A model generated the notes under the pieces. That model saw nothing but the letters and a program-made list of their open reading frames with translations. It did no database searches and was not told the origin of the DNA. From NCBI GenBank assembly GCA_020636075.1, contig JACJYO010000006.1, forward strand, positions 496,001 through 560,000: a stretch of 64,000 nucleotides of DNA, read 5' to 3'. This document shows, one piece after another, positions 1 through 9,913 of the stretch (its first letter is position 1; each line of letters begins with the position of its first letter). The stretch comes from Lewinellaceae bacterium. Lineage in GTDB: Bacteria; Bacteroidota; Bacteroidia; Chitinophagales; Saprospiraceae. A program made the position numbers and the translations under genes.

Positions 1-589
1 TTTTGAGCAATTCGTTGGAATTGAGGGAGTTTACAAAGTACACCAGGCTTTTTTCAATGGAAAGCAGCTGCTTGAGTTCGGCATTCCGGCTGGAATGCAT
101 GAGTTCTTTTTCGATGAGGTTTCGCCGCAGGTTGAGTTTTTTCAGGCAGGAAAGGAAATAGTACACGTTTTGCTCCATGACCTGCAGCACAAACCGTTTT
201 TCATCGGAGGGGTTGAAGTTGCGCACTTTGCCCTCCAGGAAATTCGCCAATACAGGTGTTTCGAAGGCCGAAACGGTAATAATGTTTTCGATCGTCAGGA
301 TCATGCCGATCGGGGCAGTGATGAACACGGCTTCGTTTTCTGCTTCGGAGATTTCGTTAAGCACCGGGGTATTGACGAGAATAAAGCGCACATCTTCATC
401 GCGTTCGTAGCGTGCGCGTTCGTCAAGATCCAATGAGTCGGTCAGGAAAACAGGGTCAAATTCGAGCCGGCGGGCAAATTCCTCCAGTTCGTCAGGAGCG
501 AAGGGTGGGGTAAGGTTTACCCAACAACCCGGCTCCAGCTCGGGCAGTTCCACGAGCTTTCGTTTTTCGCGTGCATAATAACGGATCAC
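1..589 (-). CDS. corA: CorA-family divalent cation transporter, N-terminal part (3' end outside window)
   Basis: Reading the minus strand from a GTG at 589 gives about 196 residues beginning MIRYYAREKRKLVELPELE and running off the window edge. The cytoplasmic domain of CorA-type Mg2+/Co2+ channels is recognisable: the acidic segment DSLDLDERARYERDED, the strand I-L-V-N-T-P followed by the F-I-T-A-P-I-G-M-I-L-T hairpin, and the long helix after NVYYFLSCLKKLN that leads to the membrane stalk. The two membrane helices and the GMN motif would lie beyond base 1 and cannot be checked. An in-frame TGA lies a few codons upstream of the GTG and no ATG lies between, so GTG is the best start. CorA proteins are pentameric inner-membrane channels. 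The name rests on this partial match. Confidence 0.72.
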   Translation of the reverse strand, partial: MIRYYAREKRKLVELPELEPGCWVNLTPPFAPDELEEFARRLEFDPVFLTDSLDLDERARYERDEDVRFILVNTPVLNEISEAENEAVFITAPIGMILTIENIITVSAFETPVLANFLEGKVRNFNPSDEKRFVLQVMEQNVYYFLSCLKKLNLRRNLIEKELMHSSRNAELKQLLSIEKSLVYFVNSLNSNELLK

Positions 590-1176
590 AGTCCATTGAT
601 TGTCAGGTTCGTCATAAAAACAGTTTCAAGGGTGGTGCAAACTTACACCACGCCGGGCAGGCATCCAACACTTAATTCCGGTTATCTGCAAAAAACCGGA
701 AAACAGAATTTTCATTAAAGTGCTGCATTGCCTGGTTAAGGTGATGCCTGTGCGGAAAGCGAACGGATATTTAGGCTATTGGTATATGCTGCCCGCCGGG
801 GATAGTTTTTTGTTAAAACCTGACAAGAACGAAGGAAAAATTTCTATTATTGCACGATAAATAGCCACTCAAATTCTCTGTGGCCAAGCGCAGAAGACCG
901 AATATCAAAGAACATTTTCGAATGCGTTTTTAATCCATCCTGATTAGTAGTCCCGCTTTGGCGCTTGTTTCATCTGTAACATCCCCTCGTTGAGCAGCCA
1001 ATTGTACCAGTACGGCGCCAGGAAATGGCCCGTTTAATCCGTTTACAATAACTTTGTATGCAGCGCCTTTGCGCTTTATTGTATCTGCATTTTTAATAAT
1101 CAGTTGCCGATCTCTTTCTCCGGCATTTTGAATACACTCAAACAAAATTCAGGCTTACACACTAAACCCATTTTGT
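590..1176. other. Intergenic region between divergent corA-like and giant surface protein genes
   Basis: This 587-bp stretch between two divergent genes holds no convincing gene. Two small inverted repeats lie near the corA side: GTGGTG/CACCAC at 632-651, and TTCCGGTT/AACCGGAA at 676-701 with a 10-nt loop. The latter could be an operator or a weak terminator. A 71-codon open frame on the minus strand at 930-1145 has no recognisable motif and is not called. Promoters for both neighbours must lie here, but no full TTTG-N19-TAnnTTTG match was found. Confidence 0.5.
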
Positions 1177-4100
1177 ATGTGCCTTTCTACTTCCCGCTTT
1201 TGTTTCCTATTGCCGTTCACGTGCCTCGTTGCTTTGGCACTACAGGCGCAAGACGCTGGTAACACCATATCCAAACCGGTTGTTATTGATGGTCACATGC
1301 AGCGTCATGTAATTTCAGCAAGTTCTGCACAACAGGTTTTGCAAATTGAAAATCTGATTCCAGGTGAAACGTATTCATTTACTGTTCCTACCGACCCGTC
1401 GCTGGACGGTTGTCAGCCTGGCGTTGAGGCTGTGACTATGGTGGCTGAAACCAGTATGTTCGACCCAAAGTCGCGCACATTTGTCTTTCAGGCTACGCAG
1501 GCGAGTATGCAATTTCGGTTGAACTATCCTTGCACCTGGGACCCGGAAAATCCGCCCCGGCATTATGTTTCGATTGTATGCAATAGTTGCTTGAAAAAAG
1601 ACTTGAAATCCTATGCAGAATCGATGGCAGTGCTTGAGGTGCAGGGTGGCTCCAGTGCCCAATCGTTGGTTCAGGATGTGCTTATCGGCGGCGATTGCTT
1701 TGACGTCACCAATGTTACGTTTTCCGGAAATGGCGATCAAATCGGCACTTTTTCAAATGGCCTGACCAATATCGGTTTTAATACCGGGATCATAATGGCC
1801 ACAGGCGGTATCAGCGTTGCGCCCGGCCCGAACGATCAGGATGGCGCCAGTGCGGGTTATGGGACGTCAACCCCAGACGGCGATTTGGGTACGCTCACCG
1901 GTGGTGCACTGTTCGATATGGCAAGTATTGAGTTTGATTTTACGCCGACGCAGTCGCCCCTCTCGTTCAACTTTGCCTTCGCCTCTGAAGAGTACTGTGA
2001 GTATGTAGGCACACAATACAACGATGTATTTGGATTTTTCATTTCCGGTCCGGGCATACCCGGTGGGCAGCAGAACATTGCCTTGATTCCGGCAACTACG
2101 ATCCCGGTAGCAATCAACAACGTGAACCACTTGTCATACTCCGGTTTTTATGTAAACAACCAGCCAGCATCCAGTACCAACCTTTGTGGCCAGACGCCGG
2201 CCAGTGGCCCGGCGGTCAACGAGTTGCAATACGATGGTTTTACGCGGAAGTTCACGGCAATTGCCAATGTGCAGCCCTGTCAGACCTACCATATCAAATT
2301 GAAAATTGCCGATGTGGGCGATGGCGTTTGGGATTCTGCCGTATTCCTGAATGCAGGTTCATTTTCCGCTGGTGGTAATGTTTCTGTGGATTGGGTAGTC
2401 GATGGCAATCCGGATGATGACGATGTGGTTGAAGGCTGCGGCAATGCTCAATTGGTTTTCACGCGTATCGGCAATAACTTCAGTTTACCCTTAGCGGTAC
2501 AATTTGCAGTTACGGGAACTGCAACCGCGGGCCTCGACTATTCTCCGATCCCTCCGGTAATCATTATTCCTGCCGGACAATCGCAATACACCTTGAATGT
2601 AAATATTTTGAATGATGCAATTCTGGAAGGTCTTGAAACGATCATTGTTACGCTGAACAATCCCTGTTCCTGCCTGAATCCGGAGGAAATACTTACCATT
2701 CTGGATTATGAGCCAATGGAAGTACTCGCCGATACTGTTACAATTTGTGGATCAGGTTTTGGTACCGTTTCGGTTAGTGCAACCGGCGGTGTTGAGCCTT
2801 ATACCTACATGTGGCAAAACGGCGCGACAGACCCGGAGACCACTCTTTTTGTTGGCACCTCCACGAATGTGCGGGTAACAGTGACGGATGCTTGCGGCAA
2901 AACCAAAGTAGCTACGGCGCGCATTATCGTGAGCCCCAAACCGATCGCGCAACTATTCCCGCCGGCTCCTCAAATATGTGAAGTTGGCCAGGAGGCATTG
3001 CTCCGAGTCAATTTTATTGGAGTTGGCCCATTTATTCTGGAGTATACACTCAACGGGAACCCGCAACCTCCGATTTATGATATTACCGATAACCCCTACT
3101 TTATTTCTGTGAACCAACCGGGTTTGTATCAAATATTAAGTGTGACAGATTCTGCGGGGTGTCAGGGGAACGGCCAGGGGGTCTTGCAAGTGACGGTATC
3201 TACCCTCGATCTTACCGGTACAGCCACGAATATTCAGTGTGCCAGTTCGACCAATGGATCCATAAATACCACGGTCACCGGGGGGCAGGCTACGTATAAC
3301 TATGCCTGGCAGGGACCGGTTCAAATTGGAAACAACCCCGATCCTATGAACTTGCCGGCAGGTACTTACACCGTAACGGTAACGGATAACTATGGGTGTA
3401 CGGATACCCAACAGTTTAGCATTATTGCGCCTAATGCCCTCACTCCAACCATCGCGAGTGTGCAGGGTACCAATTGTGCAAACCCCAATATTGGAAGTAT
3501 CAACCTGGAGGTCACTGGTGGATTCCCGAATTATATCTACAAATGGAGTAACACCTCCGGCGTGCAAGATCCCTCCGGGCTGCAGGCAGGAACCTATACG
3601 GTGACGGTAACAGACCAATCGGGTTGTACCACATCCACGGTTGCGGTTGTACCCGGCGACTTCACCCCTCCTGTCGCTTCTGCTACAGTTAATAATGTGC
3701 TGACGTGCACTGTTACTACGGTTTCGCTGGATGGCAGCGGCTCCTCTGCCGGTCCGAATTTTTCGTATCAATGGACTGCCAGTCCCGGAAATATTGTCAG
3801 CGGTGGAACAAGCCTGAATCCGGTGGTCAATCAGGCGGGTAATTATATTTTAAAAGTGACCAATGCCACCAATGGCTGTACTTCTTTTGATACCGTTGCC
3901 GTTCAGGCGCAAACAACCTTACCTACCGCTGAAGCGGGTGCTCCTCAAATGATCACTTGCGCGGTAACCAACGCTACCCTGGATGGTACGGGTTCATCAA
4001 CCGGGCCTGATTTTACGTATTCCTGGAGTGCAGGACCGGGCGGTGTACTCATAAGTGGAGGGGCTACCCTGACGCCTGTGGTGTCTACAGCCGGTACCTA

Positions 4101-7100
4101 TACGTTGCTCGTTACCAACACTACTACGGGGTGTACCCAAACGGATAACGTAACAGTTTCGCTGAATAACAACCCTCCAACGGCTGCGATTGCACCGCCG
4201 GGAATCCTGACGTGTACCGTTTCTCAGGTCACGCTGAATGGCAGTGCCACACCCGCCGGAGGGACTTATTCTTACCAATGGAGTACGATAAACGGCAACA
4301 TTCAATCCGGCCAGGCCAGCGCCAATGCCATTGTAACCGAACAGGGCAATTACACATTGATCGTTACAAATACACAAAACGGTTGTACCGACGATGCCAC
4401 GGTATTTGTGGATCTGGACTTTACCGATCCATCGGCGATTGTCGTGGTAAATGATCAGATTACTTGTGCCAATCCGACTGTAACAATTAATGCTGCAGCA
4501 TCTTCCAACGGACCGGGGTATAGTTTTCTCTGGTTAACGTCGGGTGGTGGAAATATTCAAAGCGGTGCAAATACGCTTACGCCGGTGGTGAACACGCCGG
4601 GATTTTATTCTCTGCTGGTTACCAACTTAGTGAACAACTGTACGGCTTCTGCCTCGGTACAGGTGACGCAAAATACCATCCCGCCGGTTGTTAACCCGGG
4701 CTCACCCGGCACATTGAATTGCAACATCACGCAACTCCCGCTGGGGGATTCTACTACAATTGTGCTACCCAATGTGACTTACCAGTGGTCCTTTACCGCA
4801 GGGGGGAACATTGTTGGAAGTAACACTACGCCTGGAATATGGGTCAACCAACCAGCGTTGTACACCTTGTTGGTTACAAACACCCAAAATGGATGTACTT
4901 CGACCGGATCGGTTCAGGTTGCCCAAAATATTATAGCGCCTAAAGCAGTGGTCGCCACGCCGGCTCAAATAAACTGCCAGACGCCAACCGTACAGCTGAA
5001 TGGCGCCGGCTCAAGTTCGGGCGCCAACTATAATTACCAGTGGACGACACCAAATGGTACTATTGCAGCGGGAGCGGCAACGCTTACGCCAACAATTACC
5101 ACATCCGGTACCTACACTTTGGTAGTGACAAATACACAAAATGGTTGCACTACCAGTGCCTCAGCCACGGTGACGGAAAACCTGACGCCGCCAACGGTGG
5201 CTGTTGCGCCTCCGGCCTTAATTACCTGCTTCCAGCCGCAGCAAACCCTGAATGCAACCGGTACCAGTACCGGACCTGATTTTCAGTATCAATGGGGCAC
5301 GCAAAACGGCCAGATTTTGTTTGGAGCGACTACATTACAACCGACTATCGGCTTGAGCGGAACCTATAACCTTGTAGTAACCAATACCAGCAACAGTTGT
5401 ACGGCAAGCACTACGGTAGTGGTCTCTTCCGATGTAACACCTCCTGTTTCCAATGCCGGGCTAACCCAAACGTTGAACTGTACCAATCCATCGTTGGCAT
5501 TGAATGGCAGTGGGTCCAGCCAGGGGCAAAACTTTACATATCAGTGGACTGCCATAAATGGCGGCAACTTGCTTCCTCCGACAAACATCATGAATCCGGC
5601 GGTGGATGAACCGGGTACATATCAATTAATTGTCACCAACACTCAAAACGGGTGTACCAGCGCATCATCCGTCCAAATCCTGGAGGATGATACCGATCCT
5701 GTCGTGCAAATTGTTACACCGGGTATTCTGAATTGTATCAGCAATCAAATTACCGTAAATGCATCGGGTTCCAGTACAGGGAATAATTTCTCTTATGTTT
5801 GGACTGGCCCCGGCATCGTATCGGGTGGCAATTCCCTCAACCCGACGGTGAACCAACCCGGAAACTATATACTGCAGATCACCAACAGCGACAATGGTTG
5901 TACTTCGCAAAAGCAAGTGGCCGTTGTGCAGGATATCGTTAATCCTGTTGCCGATGCCGGTGCCGATAATATTTTGAATTGTTACCAGCCGCAATTGTTG
6001 CTTGGCGGCAGCGGCAGTTCGACAGGCCCGCAATTTAGTTACAGCTGGACCGGTTTGGGCATTGTTTCCGGTGGCAACTCGGCTACACCTGTTGTCGATC
6101 AACCCGGATTATATACTTTGGTGATTACCAATGTTGACAATGGATGTACGGCTACGGATAATGTCAACCTGACAATTGACCAGGATAGCCCTCAGGCCTC
6201 GGCCGGTCCGGGCTTTCAACTGACCTGTACTGAAACCAGTTATATCCTGAACCCGAATGCCAGCCAGGGACCGAATTTTACCTATAACTGGGAAACCAAT
6301 ACCGGTAATTTCCTTTCGGCCTCAAATATTTTGAATCCGGAAGTGAACGGCGCCGGTTTCTATTTCCTGACGGTAACCAATACCATCAATGGTTGTACCG
6401 CAATAGACCAGGTGCAAGTCACGCAATCGGCAGAGTTTCCAACCGCTGATGCCGGCACTTCTAATGTCCTGACTTGTGCGGTGACGGCGCTTAACCTGAA
6501 CGGTGGCAATTCCAGTACCGGTAATGAATTTTCCTATCTCTGGACGACAACAAACGGCAACATTGTCAACGGTGTTAACACGCTCAATCCGACTGTTGAT
6601 CAACCTGGCACCTATCAGCTGGCAGTTACCAACGTCAACAATAGTTGTATTTCCTATTCCAGTGTGGTCATCAATCAGAATATCACACCACCTGCCGTAG
6701 AAGCGGGGAATCCGCAAACGCTGACCTGTACGCTCGACGCAATTACATTGCAAGGACAGGTAAGCACCAATGGCAACTTTATTTACAATTGGCAAACACA
6801 AGACGGTGTTATTGTGAGCGGTGCGAACACGCTGAGCCCATCGGTAAGCGCTGTAGGTACTTATCTGTTTACCGTTACGAATACGATAAACGGTTGTACT
6901 GCTTCCGATGCTGTCGATGTGCTGGTCGATCAGAATGCCCCGTCCATTACCCTTGCCGATCCGGCGATTCTGACTTGTCTGGTTACCCAAACCAACCTCA
7001 ATGCTGCCGGGTCGTCTACCGGAAATATCCAGTACAACTGGACCACTTCGGATGGTAATTTCACTAACCTGAATGACCCGTTGAATCCTGCGGTGAATAA

Positions 7101-8745
7101 GCCGGGAACTTACACGTTTACCATTACAAACCTCGACAATGGTTGCACGGCAACCCAGGATATTTTGGTGGAGCAAGACATCGTTCACCCTGTTGCCGAA
7201 GCTGGCAACACTCAAACGCTGACTTGTGCACTGACCACGTTAAACCTCAATGGCACCGCTTCGAGCCAAAACGGGCAGTATTTCTACGAATGGACAACAC
7301 CCAACGGGGCGATTATTGCGGGTGCAAATTCACTTACTCCAACGATATCCGCTCCGGGTGCCTATGCCTTGTTTGTACAAAATACGGAGAATGGCTGTAC
7401 CGCTACTGATCAGGTACAGGTGGCTATTGATGTGGTGGAACCGACGATCGTAATCGCACAGGCACCGCAACTGACCTGTGCTGTACAGCAGGTGCCCCTC
7501 AATGCTACCGGCACGTCGGCAGGACCAAATTTCTCCTATTCCTGGTCGACGTCCAATGGCAATATCGTTGGTAACGCAAATGCCATCCAGGCTCAAGTCA
7601 ATGCTCCCGGCCAGTACACCCTTACCGTGTTGAATAATGCGAATGGCTGTTCAAGCACGAGCAGTGCTCAAGTAAGCCAGAACGTAGTACTGCCCAATGC
7701 CGAGGCCGGGCCGCCATTCACGTTGACCTGTTCGGTGGACAAGGTTAATTTGCAGGCATTTGCCTCTACAGGGCAACAGTTCAGCTATGCCTGGAGTACT
7801 GCAAATGGCCAAATCGTCTCAGGCGCCAATACGCTTGCCCCGCAGGTAAACCAGGCCGGTATTTACATGCTTCAGGTTACCAATAATAACACGGGCTGTA
7901 CGCAGACGGATAACGTAGAAGTGTTCCTGGAGACAAATGTGCCGACGGATTTCGTGTTTGATTTGAAGAAACCATCTTGCCACGATAACGACGGATTATT
8001 CACGTTCCAGGAAGTAAAAGGCGGCTATGGTCCATATCTGTATTCGATCGATAATGGCCATTCATTCAACACTACCGTCGACTTTGGTAACATTACACCG
8101 GGCTCGTATGACCTCCTGATCCAGGATGCCAATGGCTGTGAGTTTCACAAAAAGGTGATCGTGCCGAAAGCACCGGATCCCTCCATTAGCATTGCACCGG
8201 AATTTGATATCGAATTGGGTGATTCACTGCAACTGGAGGCCGTGTTGCCCTTTGGTTATTCCTTTGCGCTGATTGACTCCGTTATTTGGACACCCCTGGA
8301 CGGTCTTACCTTTACCGGCACAGATATTTTCAGCCTGCTGAAACCAATTGCCAAGCCGTTTAAACCTACCGAGTACACCGTAACCATCGTAAGCAAAGAT
8401 GGCTGCAGGGCCGAAGACCGCGTACTTATCCGCGTCGACAATGAGCCACATATTTACATCCCCAACGCTTTCTCTCCCTGGGATGAAAACGGTGAAAATG
8501 ATGTGGTGCTGATCTTTGCCGACGGTGATCAGGTGCTTCGTGTGCGGTCTTTCCAGATCTTTGACCGCTGGGGTAATATGGTCTTCCGCGATCAAAATTT
8601 CCAGCCGAATGACAAGCGGCACGGCTGGGATGGCTACCACGACAACAAATTGATGACACCGGCAGTGTTTGTGTATTACGCCGAGATCGACCTGATCGAC
8701 GGCCGCACCCTGCTGTACAAAGGCGACATTACCCTGGTCCGGTAA
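1177..8745 (+). CDS. Giant secreted surface protein: choice-of-anchor L, Calx-beta, 17 Ig/PKD-like repeats, gliding-motility (T9SS type B) C-terminal domain
   Basis: The protein has 2522 residues and a signal peptide (MCLSTSRFCFLLPFTCLVAL..., cleavage near LQAQ-DAG). Domains in order: a choice-of-anchor L-like domain at about 165-400 (FAFASEEYCEYVGTQYNDVFGF); a Calx-beta-like domain at about 405-510 (TGTATAGLDY, LEGLETIIVTL); two Ig-like domains; two SprB-type repeats at about 676-830 (LPAGTYTVTVTDNYGCT); 17 repeats of about 83 residues at about 833-2250; one more SprB-like repeat at about 2255-2330; and the gliding-motility-associated C-terminal domain at about 2425-2522 (IYIPNAFSPWDENGENDV, FQIFDRWGNMVF, GWDGYHDN). 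That last domain is the type B sorting signal of the type IX secretion system, so the protein should be exported and kept on or shed from the cell surface. A role in adhesion or gliding is inferred from family members; no catalytic domain is visible. A terminator follows at 8781. Confidence 0.9.
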   Translation: MCLSTSRFCFLLPFTCLVALALQAQDAGNTISKPVVIDGHMQRHVISASSAQQVLQIENLIPGETYSFTVPTDPSLDGCQPGVEAVTMVAETSMFDPKSRTFVFQATQASMQFRLNYPCTWDPENPPRHYVSIVCNSCLKKDLKSYAESMAVLEVQGGSSAQSLVQDVLIGGDCFDVTNVTFSGNGDQIGTFSNGLTNIGFNTGIIMATGGISVAPGPNDQDGASAGYGTSTPDGDLGTLTGGALFDMASIEFDFTPTQSPLSFNFAFASEEYCEYVGTQYNDVFGFFISGPGIPGGQQNIALIPATTIPVAINNVNHLSYSGFYVNNQPASSTNLCGQTPASGPAVNELQYDGFTRKFTAIANVQPCQTYHIKLKIADVGDGVWDSAVFLNAGSFSAGGNVSVDWVVDGNPDDDDVVEGCGNAQLVFTRIGNNFSLPLAVQFAVTGTATAGLDYSPIPPVIIIPAGQSQYTLNVNILNDAILEGLETIIVTLNNPCSCLNPEEILTILDYEPMEVLADTVTICGSGFGTVSVSATGGVEPYTYMWQNGATDPETTLFVGTSTNVRVTVTDACGKTKVATARIIVSPKPIAQLFPPAPQICEVGQEALLRVNFIGVGPFILEYTLNGNPQPPIYDITDNPYFISVNQPGLYQILSVTDSAGCQGNGQGVLQVTVSTLDLTGTATNIQCASSTNGSINTTVTGGQATYNYAWQGPVQIGNNPDPMNLPAGTYTVTVTDNYGCTDTQQFSIIAPNALTPTIASVQGTNCANPNIGSINLEVTGGFPNYIYKWSNTSGVQDPSGLQAGTYTVTVTDQSGCTTSTVAVVPGDFTPPVASATVNNVLTCTVTTVSLDGSGSSAGPNFSYQWTASPGNIVSGGTSLNPVVNQAGNYILKVTNATNGCTSFDTVAVQAQTTLPTAEAGAPQMITCAVTNATLDGTGSSTGPDFTYSWSAGPGGVLISGGATLTPVVSTAGTYTLLVTNTTTGCTQTDNVTVSLNNNPPTAAIAPPGILTCTVSQVTLNGSATPAGGTYSYQWSTINGNIQSGQASANAIVTEQGNYTLIVTNTQNGCTDDATVFVDLDFTDPSAIVVVNDQITCANPTVTINAAASSNGPGYSFLWLTSGGGNIQSGANTLTPVVNTPGFYSLLVTNLVNNCTASASVQVTQNTIPPVVNPGSPGTLNCNITQLPLGDSTTIVLPNVTYQWSFTAGGNIVGSNTTPGIWVNQPALYTLLVTNTQNGCTSTGSVQVAQNIIAPKAVVATPAQINCQTPTVQLNGAGSSSGANYNYQWTTPNGTIAAGAATLTPTITTSGTYTLVVTNTQNGCTTSASATVTENLTPPTVAVAPPALITCFQPQQTLNATGTSTGPDFQYQWGTQNGQILFGATTLQPTIGLSGTYNLVVTNTSNSCTASTTVVVSSDVTPPVSNAGLTQTLNCTNPSLALNGSGSSQGQNFTYQWTAINGGNLLPPTNIMNPAVDEPGTYQLIVTNTQNGCTSASSVQILEDDTDPVVQIVTPGILNCISNQITVNASGSSTGNNFSYVWTGPGIVSGGNSLNPTVNQPGNYILQITNSDNGCTSQKQVAVVQDIVNPVADAGADNILNCYQPQLLLGGSGSSTGPQFSYSWTGLGIVSGGNSATPVVDQPGLYTLVITNVDNGCTATDNVNLTIDQDSPQASAGPGFQLTCTETSYILNPNASQGPNFTYNWETNTGNFLSASNILNPEVNGAGFYFLTVTNTINGCTAIDQVQVTQSAEFPTADAGTSNVLTCAVTALNLNGGNSSTGNEFSYLWTTTNGNIVNGVNTLNPTVDQPGTYQLAVTNVNNSCISYSSVVINQNITPPAVEAGNPQTLTCTLDAITLQGQVSTNGNFIYNWQTQDGVIVSGANTLSPSVSAVGTYLFTVTNTINGCTASDAVDVLVDQNAPSITLADPAILTCLVTQTNLNAAGSSTGNIQYNWTTSDGNFTNLNDPLNPAVNKPGTYTFTITNLDNGCTATQDILVEQDIVHPVAEAGNTQTLTCALTTLNLNGTASSQNGQYFYEWTTPNGAIIAGANSLTPTISAPGAYALFVQNTENGCTATDQVQVAIDVVEPTIVIAQAPQLTCAVQQVPLNATGTSAGPNFSYSWSTSNGNIVGNANAIQAQVNAPGQYTLTVLNNANGCSSTSSAQVSQNVVLPNAEAGPPFTLTCSVDKVNLQAFASTGQQFSYAWSTANGQIVSGANTLAPQVNQAGIYMLQVTNNNTGCTQTDNVEVFLETNVPTDFVFDLKKPSCHDNDGLFTFQEVKGGYGPYLYSIDNGHSFNTTVDFGNITPGSYDLLIQDANGCEFHKKVIVPKAPDPSISIAPEFDIELGDSLQLEAVLPFGYSFALIDSVIWTPLDGLTFTGTDIFSLLKPIAKPFKPTEYTVTIVSKDGCRAEDRVLIRVDNEPHIYIPNAFSPWDENGENDVVLIFADGDQVLRVRSFQIFDRWGNMVFRDQNFQPNDKRHGWDGYHDNKLMTPAVFVYYAEIDLIDGRTLLYKGDITLVR
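3676..7935 (+). repeat. Seventeen tandem coding repeats (about 250 bp / 83 aa each)
   Basis: Each unit reads roughly: P-x-A-x-A-G..., L-T-C, S-G-S-S-x-G, Y-x-W, N-G-x-I-x-S-G, L-x-P-x-V, P-G-x-Y-x-L-x-V-T-N, N-G-C-T. By eye 17 units can be aligned. All 17 keep both cysteines: one in L-T/N-C near the start and one in N-G-C-T near the end. Nucleotide identity between units is moderate and codons differ, so the array is diverged rather than freshly amplified. Confidence 0.88.
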
Positions 8746-8780
8746 ATCCCCGAACCAGCAAACAATCTTCCTATAGTGAT

Positions 8781-8813
8781 ACGCCACATCGGTATTCCGG
8801 TGTGGCGTTTTTG
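8781..8813 (+). terminator. Rho-independent terminator after the giant surface protein
   Basis: ACGCCACATCGG (8781-8792) pairs with CCGGTGTGGCGT (8797-8808) across a 4-nt loop, with a single G-T wobble. The run TTTTTG follows. It lies 36 bp after the stop codon of the surface protein and before mazG. Confidence 0.82.
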
Positions 8814-8907
8814 ATTTTCCCAACGCCAATTTTTCTTTTCCAAGATGAAATCGAAACTTCTTTAGACGTTATTCGCCCAAATCCAAAACTTCCCGGATTT
8901 TTGCCCC

Positions 8908-9678
8908 ATGAGCACTTTCCAACAAAAAACAGAGGCCTTCGGGCGTCTCCTGAAGATCATGGACGACCTGCGGGAAAAATGTCCCTGGGACCGGAAGCAA
9001 ACTCTCGAATCATTGCGCAACCTCACGATCGAGGAAACCTACGAACTAGCCGACGCCATTCTCGACGATGACTTGCCAGGCGTAAAGGAAGAAATCGGCG
9101 ACCTGATGCTGCACATGGTTTTTTATGCTAAAATTGGTGAAGAAAAAGGCGCTTTCGACGTGGCTGATGCCCTGCATGCCATTTGTGAAAAACTGATCGC
9201 CCGGCACCCGCATATCTACGGCGATGTGCAGGTAGCCGATGAAGCCGAGGTAAAACGCAACTGGGAACAACTCAAATTGAAAGAAGGGAAAAAATCCCTG
9301 CTGGCGGGGGTACCCCGCAGTCTACCGGCCATGGTGAAGGCCTATCGGATGCAGGAAAAAACCAAACAGGTGGGTTTTGAATGGGAAACAACGGATCAGG
9401 TATGGGCCAAGGTGGAAGAGGAAATTGGGGAGTTGCAAGAGAATGTTCAAACACAGGCGCCGCAGGAAAAAATTGAGGAGGAATTCGGCGATGTGCTTTT
9501 TTCCCTGGTCAATTATGCTCGCTTTATCGGGGTAGACCCGGAAACGGCCCTGGAACGGGTAAATCGCAAGTTTAAGTCCCGCTTCGAATATATCGAAGCC
9601 AATGCCGGGCGGCCTTTGCAAGAAATGAGTTTGGCGGAAATGGATGGGTTGTGGAAGCAGGCAAAAAAGTTGGAGTAG
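8908..9678 (+). CDS. mazG: Nucleoside triphosphate pyrophosphohydrolase MazG
   Basis: This 256-residue protein matches the usual length of two-domain MazG (about 263 in E. coli). Two tandem MazG helical domains are visible. The first has PWDRKQTLESL and then EETYELADAI...EEIGDLMLHMVFYAKI; the second has EEEIGELQE...EEEFGDVLFSLVNYARF. The E-E-x-x-E and E-x-x-D motifs are the metal-binding residues of the all-alpha NTP pyrophosphatase fold. MazG hydrolyses NTPs and dNTPs to NMP and PPi in the cytoplasm, removing non-canonical nucleotides and lowering ppGpp in some bacteria. The ATG at 8908 starts the conserved MSTFQQKTEAFGRLLKIMDDLR. It lies between the surface protein and rpsO but each has its own signals, so it is probably transcribed alone. 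A small hairpin (CCAGGTT/AACCTGG, 9682-9698) follows the stop. Confidence 0.95.
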   Translation: MSTFQQKTEAFGRLLKIMDDLREKCPWDRKQTLESLRNLTIEETYELADAILDDDLPGVKEEIGDLMLHMVFYAKIGEEKGAFDVADALHAICEKLIARHPHIYGDVQVADEAEVKRNWEQLKLKEGKKSLLAGVPRSLPAMVKAYRMQEKTKQVGFEWETTDQVWAKVEEEIGELQENVQTQAPQEKIEEEFGDVLFSLVNYARFIGVDPETALERVNRKFKSRFEYIEANAGRPLQEMSLAEMDGLWKQAKKLE

Positions 9679-9786
9679 TTTCCAGGTTGAAAACCTGGGT
9701 TTGGATGGTCACTTTGACGCTCCTGAAATTTTATTCGGAATTGCCGCCGGAATTCCCCGCCATTTAAAACTTTTGAGTGTCAACCC

Positions 9787-9817
9787 TTTGCACCTTCAAA
9801 CTTCCGGTGTACTTTTG
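9787..9817 (+). promoter_or_regulatory. Bacteroidota-type housekeeping promoter for rpsO
   Basis: TTTG at 9787-9790, 19 bases, then TACTTTTG at 9810-9817 matches exactly the Bacteroidota consensus (-33 TTTG, -7 TAnnTTTG, spacing 19-21). Transcription would begin near 9823, giving a leader of about 90 nt before the rpsO ATG. The leader holds a short CCGG/CCGG hairpin around 9821-9834. S15 represses its own mRNA in several bacteria, so the leader may be regulatory; that part is inference. Confidence 0.65.
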
Positions 9818-9913
9818 CGCCGGCTAAAACCGGACGGATAGGCAAAAACTGCCGTTTGACCCTCAGAAGTTCGGCCTTGGTCAATCACTCAATCACTTAA
9901 CTATTCCATTAAA

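Noticed and set aside
930..1145. 71-codon open frame on the minus strand in the corA-surface protein spacer
   Set aside because: No signal peptide, motif or recognisable family; no promoter or terminator. Length is within chance for this spacer.
6322..7215. 297-codon antisense frame inside the giant surface protein gene
   Set aside because: The sense strand encodes clear tandem repeats; the antisense frame is a by-product of repeated codon pattern (Asn, Thr, Gly, Val rich) and has no motif.
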